This document shows, piece after piece, positions 21,101 through 32,177 of a DNA stretch of 64,000 nt. The notes beneath the pieces were generated by a model. The model was not told the origin of the DNA, ran no database searches, and was given only the letters and a program-made list of their open reading frames with translations. The position numbers and the translations under genes were made by a program. The number at the start of each line of letters is the position of its first letter. The first letter of the stretch is position 1. Source of the DNA: Cryptomeria japonica (taxonomy: Eukaryota; Streptophyta; Pinopsida; Cupressales; Cupressaceae); NCBI RefSeq assembly GCF_030272615.1, contig NC_081411.1, positions 38,129,140 through 38,193,139 of the forward strand. Reading direction: 5' to 3'.

Positions 21101-21965
21101 GTGAAGGTTTTAGAAAACAACAATTTCATTTCAGATAACAATACAACAGTGACGACTGTATAGGAGAAAACAAAACCTTCTCCAGAGAGCAGCTGCAACC
21201 TCACCCGTAGACATCTTCTGCAGCTAGAAAATACCTTGGAATAAGAGCTTTAGAAGAGCTGGTTTTATAGCGGAGATGTAACAATAACAGATCTTCCTTG
21301 AAGTAAAACAAATGTCAAAGAACGTTAGGAGAATCTAAAGGGACAAAAGGTACAAACACGTCAAATCTTCGTTAAGGGTATTCAAGGTACTCGTACAAAC
21401 ACGTTAAAGCCAATTAAGAGGATCTGAAGTATTGTAGGTTACAGGTAGAAATACACCAAAATTATATGACTAAGAAAATTGAAACGTTGCTAATCAGGAC
21501 AAGATATAAATAAATGGTTTCTAAATTAAAATATATATGTAATCATGAAATTTCGTTCTTCATGAATGTCGCAAGGTCAAGCCCTAAATGTGATACAGTG
21601 TTTGACCAACATTTACTACAAGAATGTGGACCTAACAAGCCAAATCAGGTAATGGCGAATAACCTATGTAGCCTGTCTATCATGTACAATCGTTTCTGCA
21701 AGCGGCCACATGGCAAGCTAGCATATTCTGCCGTTCCCTGCCCACTACAAGCTACTTACAAGTGCTGCCTACAAGAAAACAACGCAACGCAATTAATCTA
21801 ATAGTAACAGTTAATAATATGTTTCGAATATATAATGATTTCTTCAACCGTGGATTACAGACAAATGTACTGAAGGCCTTCTTTTATACAAGAGAAAGAA
21901 TATTGATGATCTCAATGATTGATCATAGCTATATGGTATGGATTACTACAACCAATAAACGTTAG
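21100..21965 (-). pseudogene. 5' end of a short-chain dehydrogenase gene (copy 1): promoter, exon 1, start of intron
   Basis: The minus strand matches the upstream region and exon 1 of the SDR gene at 32178. A TATAAA (rc at 21264-21269) is followed about 50 bases later by a 38-base exon, 21214 down to 21177. It encodes MSTGEVAAALWRR-like sequence up to an AGAAG/GT donor, the same length and splice phase as exon 1 at 32178-32215. Intron sequence continues to about 21100 and then similarity stops. No exon 2 follows, so this is a truncated duplicate. Upstream sequence to 21965 is shared with the second copy at 24615-25560. Confidence 0.75.
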
Positions 21966-22448
21966 GGGAAGAGCATTAGTGGGTATAGTTAATTTTATTT
22001 ATGTTAAGTTCTTAAATAATATATCAGATTTTTATAAAAAAAATATTGTCTTTATATGAGACATAAGTGTTTATAGCTATTGTTTTGGCTTCTTAGTAGT
22101 TATGATAAACATTGTGGTATTTGTTATGGATGTTATGGATGCAAGGGTCAATAAGTGGTCATTTTGAGTTGACATCCAATATATATTTCGTATTGCCTTG
22201 TTAACCATTCACTTTGAAAACCTCAAAATTTGCACAATTTATCGAATATTTATGCACAAATGCCCCAATAATCATGCAATATTGGTAGCAATAAACTTGC
22301 ACAATTGGTCTAATTACTAACTCTTTTTCCAACTACTCATATGCCAATAGATAACTATTAACCCACTACATGATTTTTTAGTGAGCTTTTAATTAACAAA
22401 ATCCAATAAATGTTAATTAGAAAATAGATGGTAATTGGACCTCTTCCC
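21966..22448. other. AT-rich spacer
   Basis: No coding or repeat structure recognised. Confidence 0.5.
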
Positions 22449-22857
22449 TTATCTTCCCCCACACAAATACTCTTTAAACATTGAAATATGTTGCACATGC
22501 AATTTATATATTTCTTCTAAAAAATCTTCCATTTTAAGTTTCCACATCTCATAGTGAGTAGGATTGAATTTCTTAATATTTGTGTGATAAGTAGAAGCCA
22601 TGTATTTCAATCCTTTTCTCAAATCTACAAAATCACACAAAAAAGGCTCACACTGCAACATAAGACCTTCAATTATTAAAGATAACGACACTCCACTCTC
22701 TATAGAACCATTGGCTCTTATACCAAATGTTGAGAACCAAGGTAAAGAGAGCTTGTAACTTTAATTTTGTTATATGGTTACAAACTTAAAAATATTATCA
22801 AATCTGAAACAAAATAGAAAATGAACATGTGATTGCATCATTCAATATAAATATAGA
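22449..22857 (-). pseudogene. Copia Gag start, PBS and LTR fragment
   Basis: The minus frame 22449-22691 contains KFNPTHYEMWKLKMEDFLEE, the start of a UBN2-type copia Gag (usual form KFDGTNY..WK..MEDIL). Upstream of it, GCTCTTATACCAA at 22714-22726 is the complement of a TTGGTATAAGAGC primer-binding site. TGTTGAGAACC from 22729 is the adjoining LTR edge. The LTR is cut at about 22857 by the gypsy LTR. A frame break separates the Gag piece from the PBS. This is a different copia copy from the one at 773-3879 because it retains the Gag N-terminus. Confidence 0.7.
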
Positions 22858-23807
22858 TGTCGACTGGGAAAAGTGGGTAGAAAGAACATGATATAATAAA
22901 GCCAACCATGAAAATATAAATATCATGAAAATAAAATCCTAATCACATCAATGAAACTATGAATACAAAATGCACAAAACAATATAATAAACTCAAACAA
23001 ACATTATGCATCTCCTTCATTCCATCCTGGATCATGTTTCTTTCTCCTCTAATTGATGTTGCTCTCAAATAGATGAGCAACAAATATGATAAAGTAAAGG
23101 AAAATTGACAAAGCAATTGCGAGGATAATCAAAAGATTGTAGTTAGCCAAAAAGAGAAAAGAGAATCCAATTTATTCATTTCCAACATCAATTGGAAAGA
23201 CGAAATCAAAGAGCTATTGATGAACAAGATAAAATGTGAGGGCACATTAAGTGGAGCCAAATGGATAAGTGTTTATTTGGAAGTGGAGAGGGAAATGGCA
23301 TGTTAGTATAGTTAAGTGGAGCGAAATGAGGAAGGTGGAGGAGTAAGGTGGAGTGAAGGGGAGTTAAAATTGGAGATGAAAGTGGAAAGAAACGAGAGAA
23401 GTGGAGTTAAACAAGAAAAAGAGTGAATTATAAATTCCCTCGTATGTTAGCAAATTAGTCAACTAAATAAATTAAGTTATTTAATTGTGAGAAATATGGT
23501 AAAAGGGATAAATAAATTTTTTTATTTATTTACCAAAGATGTGACATTATGACAAGGGAGAAATTAAATGTTTTTTTGCCCTAGGACAAAGATTAATTAA
23601 TTGACAAAATTATTTAATCAAATTAGTGATCGAGAAGAAATTGACGAGATACACAGGAGGATAATTAATAATTAATTAAATAAAGAACATCATTTAATTA
23701 ATTGAAAAATGACACAATATTGACAAATGAAAAAATACCAAAAACATAATATAGAACACATGTTAAAAAGTGTAGCCACTAATGTTGACCGCTTTTAGGT
23801 GTCTACA
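22858..23807 (-). repeat. Gypsy LTR (3' LTR of a minus-strand element)
   Basis: Starts TGTCGACTGGGAAAAGTGGG and ends GCTTTTAGGTGTCTACA, about 950 bp. The end and the AATTAATTAAATAAA-type tract resemble the LTR of element B. The polypurine tract (rc of TCTTGCCCCTCTCTGAGA) follows directly at 23808, so the internal region lies to the right. Only about 300 bp of it remains. Confidence 0.75.
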
Positions 23808-24110
23808 TCTTGCCCCTCTCTGAGACAATGTGACTCAAAGCATTGTTTCAAAAAAAAAAAATTGCATTAAAAGCTGCCCCAGCCCCCTCAAAAAATTGGG
23901 CCAAAAATCAAAACAAGAGGCCAATTTGTTTAAAATAAAGCCAAGAATCCAAAACTGCAAACAAAATCAAAATCAAAAGTCAAATGAGCAAGATATGGGT
24001 TCAGATTTAAAGTTTGTATACTTGATCACGAAATTAAGAGGACTAACTGAAGAAGTGTTAGTACAAGGTAGAAATTAGACATGATGAAACCTTTCTTTCA
24101 TAAGTGCACT
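23808..24110 (-). mobile_element. 3' internal remnant of a gypsy element
   Basis: The PPT, the imperfect hairpin (tgagacaatg .. cattgtttca, 23820-23852) and a GCTGCCCCAGCCCCCTC segment align with 7925-8040 of element B. Past that the sequence is A-rich and unlike B. No antisense TATA box or PMD sequence was seen. The 82-codon plus frame at 23830-24078 is Lys/Gln-rich and unlikely to be a protein. Confidence 0.6.
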
Positions 24111-24299
24111 TTATCTTTAGAGATCTTTATTTAATATAGCAAATCAATGCCTCACAATATGGCATATAAAGCTAGAGCAATAATGTGATCCATTTGCAAA
24201 AGCATACACATTGCAAACAAGGAATGTTTCAATCCATTCTGTAATATTTGTAAATTAATGGTCGAGGTATGTGCAATAGTCACAAACTGAACATGTCAA

Positions 24300-25560
24300 C
24301 ACAAACAACCACGCCATACTTGCCTCGAAATTTCATGAAAGCATCCCACATATAGAAGCCAAAACAAAAGACCATGAACCATCCTTGCTACTCTCATCCC
24401 CTGTGGATATATTTGTGTAGCATATGAACATGAACAAATATAAATCAATGAAATATAAGACTTCCTAGACCAAGTGAGTGAAACAAACACATTTCTGTTT
24501 TAAGAAAAAATCCTTTCTGAAATAAAAATGCGTTAAGAGAGTAACCTAAACTTTGCATTAAATGGTGCAGAGAGCTGTTTATGTGAGTAAAATCAGCATA
24601 GATGCTGCTTAATATACTACGAGGATTTTAGAAAACACCAATTCCATTTCAAATAACAATACAAGAGTGAAGATTGTATAAGAGAAAGCAAAACCTTCTC
24701 CATAGAGCAGCTGCAACCTCTCCCTTAGACATCTTCTGGAGCTAGAGTATCCTTCGAATAATAGCTTTCGAAGAGCTGGTTTTATAGCGGACATGTAACA
24801 TACCAGTTTTTCTTTGAAGTAAAACAAATGTCAAAGACCGTTAGGGGCATCTAAAGGGACAGTAAGTACAAACACGTCGAATCTTCGTTAAGGGTATTCA
24901 AAGTACTCGTAGAAACAAGTTAAAGACAATTAAGAGGATCAGAAGTATTGTGCGGTTCACGTAGAAATACTCCAAAATTATATGACAAAAACAATTGAAA
25001 TGTACCTAATCAAAAGAAGGTAAAAATTAATAGCTTCTATATTAAAATATATATGTAATCATGAAATTTCGTTCTCCATGACAAATGCCGCGAGGTCAAG
25101 CTCTACGTGTCATACAGCGTTTGACCAACATTTAATATAAGAATGTGGATGTAACAAGCCAAACTAATCTGTCTGTCATTTACAATCGTTTCTGTAAGTG
25201 GCCACATGGCATGATTACACATTCTGCTGTTTTCATATCCACTTCAAGACACTCACAAGTGCTGCATAGCAAGAAAACAATGCAATTAATTTAATAGTAA
25301 CAGTTAATAATATGTGTCTGTCATTTACAATCGTTTCTGCAAGCGGCCACATGGCATGATTACACATACTGCTGTTTTCATACCCACTTCAAGACACTTA
25401 CAAGTGCTGCATAGCAAGAAAACAATGCAATTTATTTAATGGTAGCAGTTAATAATATGTTTCGAATATACCATGATTTCTTCCACCATGCATAACAAAC
25501 TATGGTAGTAAAACTAAACATCGAGAATATCGATGATCTGAACGATTGATCATAGCTACA
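24300..25560 (-). pseudogene. 5' end of a short-chain dehydrogenase gene (copy 2): promoter, exon 1, part of intron
   Basis: The minus strand carries a TATAAA (rc at 24781-24786) and then a 38-base exon from 24732 to 24695. The exon encodes MSKGEVAAALWRR-like sequence ending AGAAG/GT. Intron-like sequence continues leftward further than in copy 1 and matches the SDR intron at 32216-32330 (the GTATATTAAGCA word near 24610-24625). There is no exon 2. Copies 1 and 2 lie in tandem about 3.5 kb apart, both inverted relative to the SDR gene. Confidence 0.72.
25168..25458. repeat. Tandem duplication, about 145-bp unit, two copies
   Basis: TGTCTGTCATTTACAATCG starts both units (25168 and 25316). Each continues through GGCCACATGGCATGATTACA and CAAGTGCTGCATAGCAAG. 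SDR copy 1 (21670-21800) has a single unit, so the duplication followed the copying. Confidence 0.85.
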
Positions 25561-25569
25561 ATGAATAAA

Positions 25570-26620
25570 CATTATATTCCACCACACAAATACTCTTTAA
25601 ACAACAAAATGTCTCGCACATACACGGCATTCTTAATTTCTTATTGAAAAATAGTTTGCACATAGCTTCTTCAGTTTAAAAAAACCTTAGTTATCTATTT
25701 TCTGTCATACAAAATAGAATATTTGATCAAAAATATAAAATCTGTAAATCTTAATAGATTTTTAAACGATTTCTGTTGGTTTGACCTGCTAAATCTGCTT
25801 TCTCAATACTATGTTATAACAAAAAAAATCTATTGCAAAACAATTATGTTATACAAATTTTTTTAGTAAGGAATAACCATTACCTAAAAACATTCATATT
25901 TTTTTATAAAAGAAACATTTATAATCTTATGAACACTTCAATGTAGTGCATCCTTTTGGAGTTTATTGCTCAACTTATGCATGACAGTTCCGCCCAACAT
26001 TTAGATTGTGTGGCATTAACTTTATTAAAAGAAATAATATCCTATATCTATTATTGAACTTTTTAGATGTTTGATTCCTAGGGTGAATAATTGCTAATAT
26101 CTGGAGTTCAATTGTTCGAATCCATATAATTATATAGTGATAAATTCTAATTTATGTTTTGGTTTTAATGAGATTGATGATAAAGAACATTTCTCGTTTT
26201 TATTATTTGATGCATTTTAATATTTAATACTTTTGTGGAATATTATAGTATAGTGTAGGATAATATTCCATCCAAGGATATCAAGTACAATTTCAAGTAG
26301 TATCTCCCCTTATTCGAGATGTTTTCACATTATAATAATATAGAGAGACAGTTTTGGGACATTTTGATATCTTGGAGCTCCTACAAAGGATTAGAACACA
26401 AGAAGATAGAAATTGTATACCTTGGTGGATGTGTAGTTTACGCTCATTGCAAGCTGCTACTCCCCTAGTCTTAGTCAAACCTCTAGATTTGGTGTTGAAT
26501 TGTGCCTAGAGATATAATTCAAAACAAAGTGAAGTGTTTGGATTCCATCGATAAGTATTTTTGGACACCAAACTAGCATTTCAACTCTATTTATGATGCA
26601 CCAAATGTATAAAACAAGTA
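25570..26620. other. AT-rich spacer
   Basis: I see no gene or repeat family here. A 61-codon minus frame at 26293-26478 has no recognisable feature. Confidence 0.45.
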
Positions 26621-26638
26621 AAGTGAGGGTCTACTTAC

Positions 26639-26830
26639 AAGCTCTCCATACTCCACTGGCCACTCATGTTGCTGCACTCGATTGAATCAGTGGAACCACT
26701 TTGCAATCATCCTTGTACTCTATGCTCCTCCTTCTTTTCTTTGTGCCTTGATCTTTGAATGTGATGGATGCAAATGAGATCCTTCCTCCATGTTCCTATT
26801 TATAGGCATTATAACCCTAATTTTTTGTGG
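26639..26830 (-). promoter_or_regulatory. Antisense promoter and first-exon remnant beside a gypsy 3' LTR
   Basis: CCTATAAATAGG (minus strand, 26795-26806) is a strong TATA box. About 130 bases downstream an ATG (26667) opens a 28-base exon ending GGAGAGCT/GTAAGTA. The order PPT, roughly 280 bp, antisense TATA, short exon and GGAGAGCT(G)/GTAAGTA donor parallels the PMD gene in element B (TATA 8175, donor 8341). I see no PMD coding sequence past the donor. The assignment is by analogy. Confidence 0.45.
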
Positions 26831-27073
26831 TAATCCTCTATGGTCCCCATGGTCCCCCTATGACCTGTTGTGGGTCCATTTTTTGCCCATCTAACTTTGT
26901 CTTTGCCTTTTTCTTATCTACCCTCTCCTCTCTCTTGTCAAGAGAATGCCTTAACCTTGTTGTTTCTTTTTCACCTGATCTCTGGAGGGGATATACCACC
27001 TCTATATCAAGGCAAAAATCTATGTATCAACTAATCTATTTTTCTTTCAAATAACATGATAAATTGCATTGTC

Positions 27074-27089
27074 TCAAAGAGGGGCAAAA
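27074..27089 (+). other. Polypurine tract of a plus-strand gypsy element
   Basis: CAAAGAGGGGCAAAA directly before the LTR start TGCAGACACC at 27090, the same tract as in element B. Confidence 0.75.
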
Positions 27090-28069
27090 TGCAGACACCT
27101 AAAATTGTCCTATCCTAATAAAATAAATATTTTTATTTAATTAATTATCCCTTTTCTTCTATTAATTAAATAAACTTTTATTTATTTTATTTTTCACTAA
27201 ACTTCTTCTTAGCCCTTTTCTATCCTAATTTAAATAAATATTTTTTAAAATTTAAATCCCTTTTTTCCCCTTTTTTTATAGGCTACACGCCTGTACTTCT
27301 ATTAATATTAAATATATGAAATAGAATTACAAAGTATTGAAAGTGTATGAACAATATCTAAGTTGTCTACCAGCTATCCTATATTTTTTGATATTATTTA
27401 ATTTGGGTATCATCTGAGAATAGTTTCATGCTCATACATACATCCCTTACAAGATTTATAAATACTTTTATGCTCAAAATAAGGGGTTGCTTCATCTTTC
27501 CTTTTCATAACAACCCTTTTCCCAAATTAAATACATATATTTATTTATTTATTTTATGCGGCCCTCCTTTAATTAATTAAATTATATAATATAATTTATT
27601 TAATTAATTCATTTATCTTTTTCCCTCATTTATCTTATCCACTCCCTTTATTTTACTATTTCCTCTACCTATTCTTTAATCTTGGTTAAACATCTTTTAT
27701 TTCATCTCTTAATCCCATCCCTCCATTTTAAAGATGTTCTCTATATAAGAGGCTTCTTCCCTCCCTTTTCGATAATCAACCTTGAAGAATACTTACATTC
27801 TATCGAATTGACTTTAGCCTACATCAAGCTACATCATAGCAACCACATCCATTTGTCATTGAGCTCTTGTGCAGGAATAAAAATCAGAGAGTAACCATAT
27901 CGAAAGCAAGATCAGTGGAGATAGAAGAAAAATGAAGATCAAACCCATGTGAATGTGTGAAGGTATCAATTGAGTTATTTAATGATTTTGCATGTTTGAT
28001 AGTTCTTCATTGATGTGTTGTTGAAATTTCATTGTAGATCTAGGGTTCTGTGGTTGGAACATAAATGCA
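27090..28069 (+). repeat. Gypsy LTR (3' LTR), inverted relative to element B
   Basis: It starts TGCAGACACCTAAAATTGTCC, the reverse complement of the element B LTR end. It contains the TTTATTTAATTAATT tract and a CTATATAAGAGGCTTC segment (27740-27755). It ends near TAGGGTTCTGTGGTTGGAAC then ATAAATGCA. At about 980 bp it is longer than the B LTR. The segment around 27275-27530 interrupts the AT tract and may be an insertion. Confidence 0.7.
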
Positions 28070-30370
28070 CAAACACATTCACTAAAGATATGTGAATCAG
28101 ACCCTCAAATGATTCTACATGACGGGCTCATGTTTGCAAAATTTTAATTATCAAAATTGACCTCTTAGTTGTTTCAGAAATGTACATGTTAGAATCCTTT
28201 CGAAACTCACTATATCACTGCCTTGAAAAAATCAAACCTTGATTTTGGAAGCTGCCTCTTGGAGGATTAGTTCATTTAGCTTCAACAAACACATATACAA
28301 GAGGGCTTTTCACTAATCCACTTCCTTCACAAAATAATAAAGGTTAAAGATGAACCCTTTGAAATCTTTTGGTAATGCAATGAACAAACCTTTACAAACT
28401 CCATCTGGTTTCAACTTCAAAAAAATACTAAACTGCATGTTAAAGCTCTACAATCTTGCATAAGAGTACATTAATATGAGAAGAATCACAAGAGCCAATT
28501 CATTTCTCTTGACAACCAATTGGATTCAAACTATTGATCCTCAAATTAGGCCTTCTGACAAACTTCACATCATGCATACAACATATTTCAACAAACTGCA
28601 TTTGCTTTTGACTTGATAAAAATATCAAACAAGATATTGGTGATTTAAAAATTTACATAGGGTTACATGAATATGAGGAAAATTGCAAGAAACAACTAAT
28701 TTTACTTGGAAATCCTCTCGCTCTTGAAAATTAACCTTTGAAGTGGGCCATTCTGGCAAATTTACAAAGTACAAACAACAAATTATTCTTAGACCCTCCG
28801 ATTTGGCATTTTGAAAAAACATCAAATATGACTATTGGGGCTAGAAATGGACATGGACACTTACTGATAACATAAGAGCATGATCCCAAAGTTTTTTTGC
28901 ATGACAATAATAGAAATCAAGTTATACACCCTCAAATTGGGCTACTAAATACATCATAGACACTTCCAATTTTATGAAAATTTGGGGTGCTAATAACATA
29001 TTCTTCAATTATTTCAGCACAAAAAAGAACATTCAAACATATGCTTCTCATACAAAAACCCCTCTCAATGTGAGAAGCTATCTTGATTTGATAGAGATCC
29101 TCTAGACTCTGGCACCTCTAGCCTCCAATATGATTGTATTGATCCTTACCTTCCATGGTACCACTACACTCTCTAAACTTCCAATCAATAAAAATAATAT
29201 GTGTTGCCATGACAAAAAAAACTGAAAAATTATTGATTTCAACAAAATATAAATTTTTTTGTAATAAATCTCTTCAATAGTATCCTTAATCCTAACACTC
29301 TTTTTTCAACTCTTTGTATACCCCATACATGTATATATATATATATACATATATGTATATGTATATATACATATATGTATATGTATATATGTGATATGTT
29401 TATAATGAATTCAAACCTTTGGCAACTGCCATACGAGATAATTCGCATGGTATCTCTTTTAATGCCATAATTGAACACTTCCATAGTGCAAATATATTTA
29501 TCACCAATCAGTGACCAATGCAAATCTCCAAAACACAAATCACTAAACACGCAATCTTCATTATGTGACATTAATCAGTATTTAAAAAAATGAAAATCAA
29601 TACTTGTCTTCACCTCTTTTGACAACATTCAACCACTTGCATATAAGAACATCCCCAACACCACTTGCATATTAGAGCATCCTCAACAGCAGTATATGCA
29701 ACTCATTCAAGAGTATAGTCAATCTAAGAAATAATCACCACCAGTAGGATAAGAAAATCGACTTCTGGCAATACTTAATGCTTACAGATCAAATACATAT
29801 AATTACCAGCTTAGTTCACCTTTAAAATGGGATAAGAATGTGTAAAAGTGACAACTTCACTTACTCCCTAATGCCTTATTTTTCTCTAGAACTTTTCCTG
29901 TTTGAATAATATACCCTTTTCTTGGTACTTTTCTCTCTATCACTCTTGCAAACTTCAATTCTTCTCAAATCTGCAAACATGTGAGGCTTGAAGTGCTTTA
30001 GTGAAATTTGAAAGCAATACATAGTTCGCTAAGTTTTTGATATGGACAATACCTCTTAAATATCGACAAATTTTGTTGTTTAGCTCAAACTTCATGTCAT
30101 GGAGCTGTTAGTCGTAGACCATGTGCAACGCCCATAGTAATACATTTACTAGAATGAATTCATCATTGTTGGAAAAGCTAAAAGGGATTTAAGTTTTCCT
30201 ATAGATATTGAATATAAAGGAAATCATAGGTTTGTATGGATGAACCACAATATCAGGTTTCTAATGAGTCGATGAATAAATCCTTTGGTCAAAGCGTAGA
30301 CACCACAATGACTCCGCCCACCATCCTTCCTCTCAACATAGCTCTGAAACAATCTTAATACTTCTAGGAA
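28070..30370. other. Featureless AT-rich region
   Basis: I see no conserved protein, LTR or RNA gene on either strand. Short words such as ACATGAATATGAGGAAAATTG and ATTAATATGAGAAGAATCAC recur loosely in 28440-28700, suggesting an old tandem structure. A dinucleotide-rich tract lies at 29330-29395. Confidence 0.5.
29330..29395. repeat. TA/TATG microsatellite
   Basis: Alternating (TA)n, TATATG and TGTATA units over about 65 bases. The 110-codon minus frame at 29239-29571 is generated by it. Confidence 0.9.
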
Positions 30371-31159
30371 TAGGCGTGATGTTGGCTTTGATACCAAAGT
30401 GAGATATAGAAAAAACATTTATAGACAAGATATAGCTGATATAACTGTAACTAAAAAGATTCATGTAACTACATAACATGCATCACCTAGCCATCGCAAA
30501 AAATAAGTGAGAGGACAATGTAATAGGCCACTTGTATAACAGTAGATATATTTTTCTTCTCTATGTAAGAAGAGATCTACTGTTGTTTGTAGTGGCATTA
30601 GTGTCATGTTTATAGATGATAGCACCTGAGTGAGGATATGGGGATATCTAGTTACGTTGGCCATACAAGATGCTCAAGGTAGATGAAAAGTATCCTATAT
30701 CATTATTAATAATGGTTCATAACATACTAAATCGATGAATAGATAGACAACTCACTTCAAAATAAAAATAGAAGTGGTGTATATCTTTAGTTTCTCATTC
30801 TTATTATTTATTTTATTAATGAAAATAAAATGTTAAATAATTTTTTAAGAAAATTCAAATTACATTTAAATCTTTTATATTTAATCTTTCAGATACTATT
30901 AATTTTTGACACATTATTCTATGCAATTTCTCTAATATGATGCCTTTTTTATTGATGATAATTGTTATAAAAAAAATTAAGTCTAATAGAACATGATTTC
31001 AAGTAATGATAATGATTTATAATATTCTAATTCTATGAAAGGATAGATAATTCCCTCACTTGTAAAAGAACTTGAAGCGGTTTAATTCTTTAATTTCCCA
31101 CTCTTGCTATATACTTGATAAGAAAATGAAATGTTCAACAAATTTTCAAGAAAAATGAA

Positions 31160-31830
31160 ATTACATTGAAATTCACATGTTAAGATAGTTGTTCAACTTA
31201 TTTTTATTTGTACTATACCTCATAAACGTAAAATAGGTTGAATGATCTTGCATTCAAATTCACATATCAAAGAAGTCTTTTAATTTAGTTTATTTGTACT
31301 CTGCTTCAGAAAATTAAAAAGATTAAATGAATTTGAATTCATGTGTCATGAAAGTGTTTAATATTGGACCTTTTTTTCAGTACTTCAGATCAGTAACTTA
31401 AATGAAACTAAAATAAAATGTCAGTTTAATTTATTCTTGTACCTACACTAAACAAATGCACTTACTTGCATTCGAATGCACATGCCAAACAAATCAGTTT
31501 GATTTATTTTTATACGTACTCCACATCAGAAACTTAAAGAGATTGTTGGATGGAATATCACAGAAAAAGAAGAGTTGATAAAAAAGTGAATGTGTGTTCA
31601 AAAAACTTACTTGCATTCAAATGTACATGCCAAACAAATCAGTTTGATTTATTTTTATATTTACTCCGCGTCAGAAACTTAAAAGAATTGGATGAATCTT
31701 AAAAGTGAATGTACATTCACAAAAAACTTACTTGCATTCAAATGAAAATACCAAAAAAAATCAGTTTCATTTATTTTTCTGTGTACTCTACACCAGAAAC
31801 TTAAAGAAGTTATATGGAACATCAGAAAGA
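31160..31830. repeat. Diverged tandem repeat of about 150 bp upstream of the SDR gene
   Basis: Units contain ACTTGCATTCAAATG.ACATGCCA, then CAAATCAGTTTGATTTATTTTT and CTCC.C.TCAGAAACTTAAA. Clear copies lie at about 31460-31545, 31607-31690 and 31730-31815. Older versions are visible from about 31160. Confidence 0.8.
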
Positions 31831-32122
31831 AAAGAAAGAAAAAAGAACTGGGAAAAAAGTGAACGTACTGCGCGTACACTAATTCAATTACTCATGCCAA
31901 CACACAAGATTAAACGAGTTTATGCAATGAATGTAGTTTTGAATTGTTATAAATTTTGGTTAGATAGGGTAACCATCAACATGGCACCAGGTGGTACGTT
32001 GAACTGGTTCTATTTATATTTGACCTAACAATAGAGGTAAACATAATCGAATTGAATTAAATGATTCAATTCCAATAAATCGTCTTAGAACAATACATTA
32101 ATCAAATTCCAGACATGTCCGC

Positions 32123-32128
32123 TATAAA
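32123..32128 (+). promoter_or_regulatory. TATA box of the SDR gene
   Basis: TATAAA in GCTATAAAGCTGGG, 50 bases before the ATG. It is conserved in both duplicated 5' ends (rc 21264-21269 and 24781-24786), which supports its being functional ancestrally. Confidence 0.65.
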
Positions 32129-32177
32129 GCTGGGTCTTGGAAAGCTATTATTGAATGGCATTTGCTAGCTCGAGGAC

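Noticed and set aside
29239..29571. 110-codon minus frame with an IYIYVYIHIHICIYIY run
   Set aside because: A translated TA/TATG microsatellite.
30372..30430. Copia PBS-like word (rc TTGGTATCAAAGCC) beside TGAGATATAG
   Set aside because: It could be an old copia LTR edge, but no Gag, second LTR or TG..CA pair was found, so I did not annotate it.
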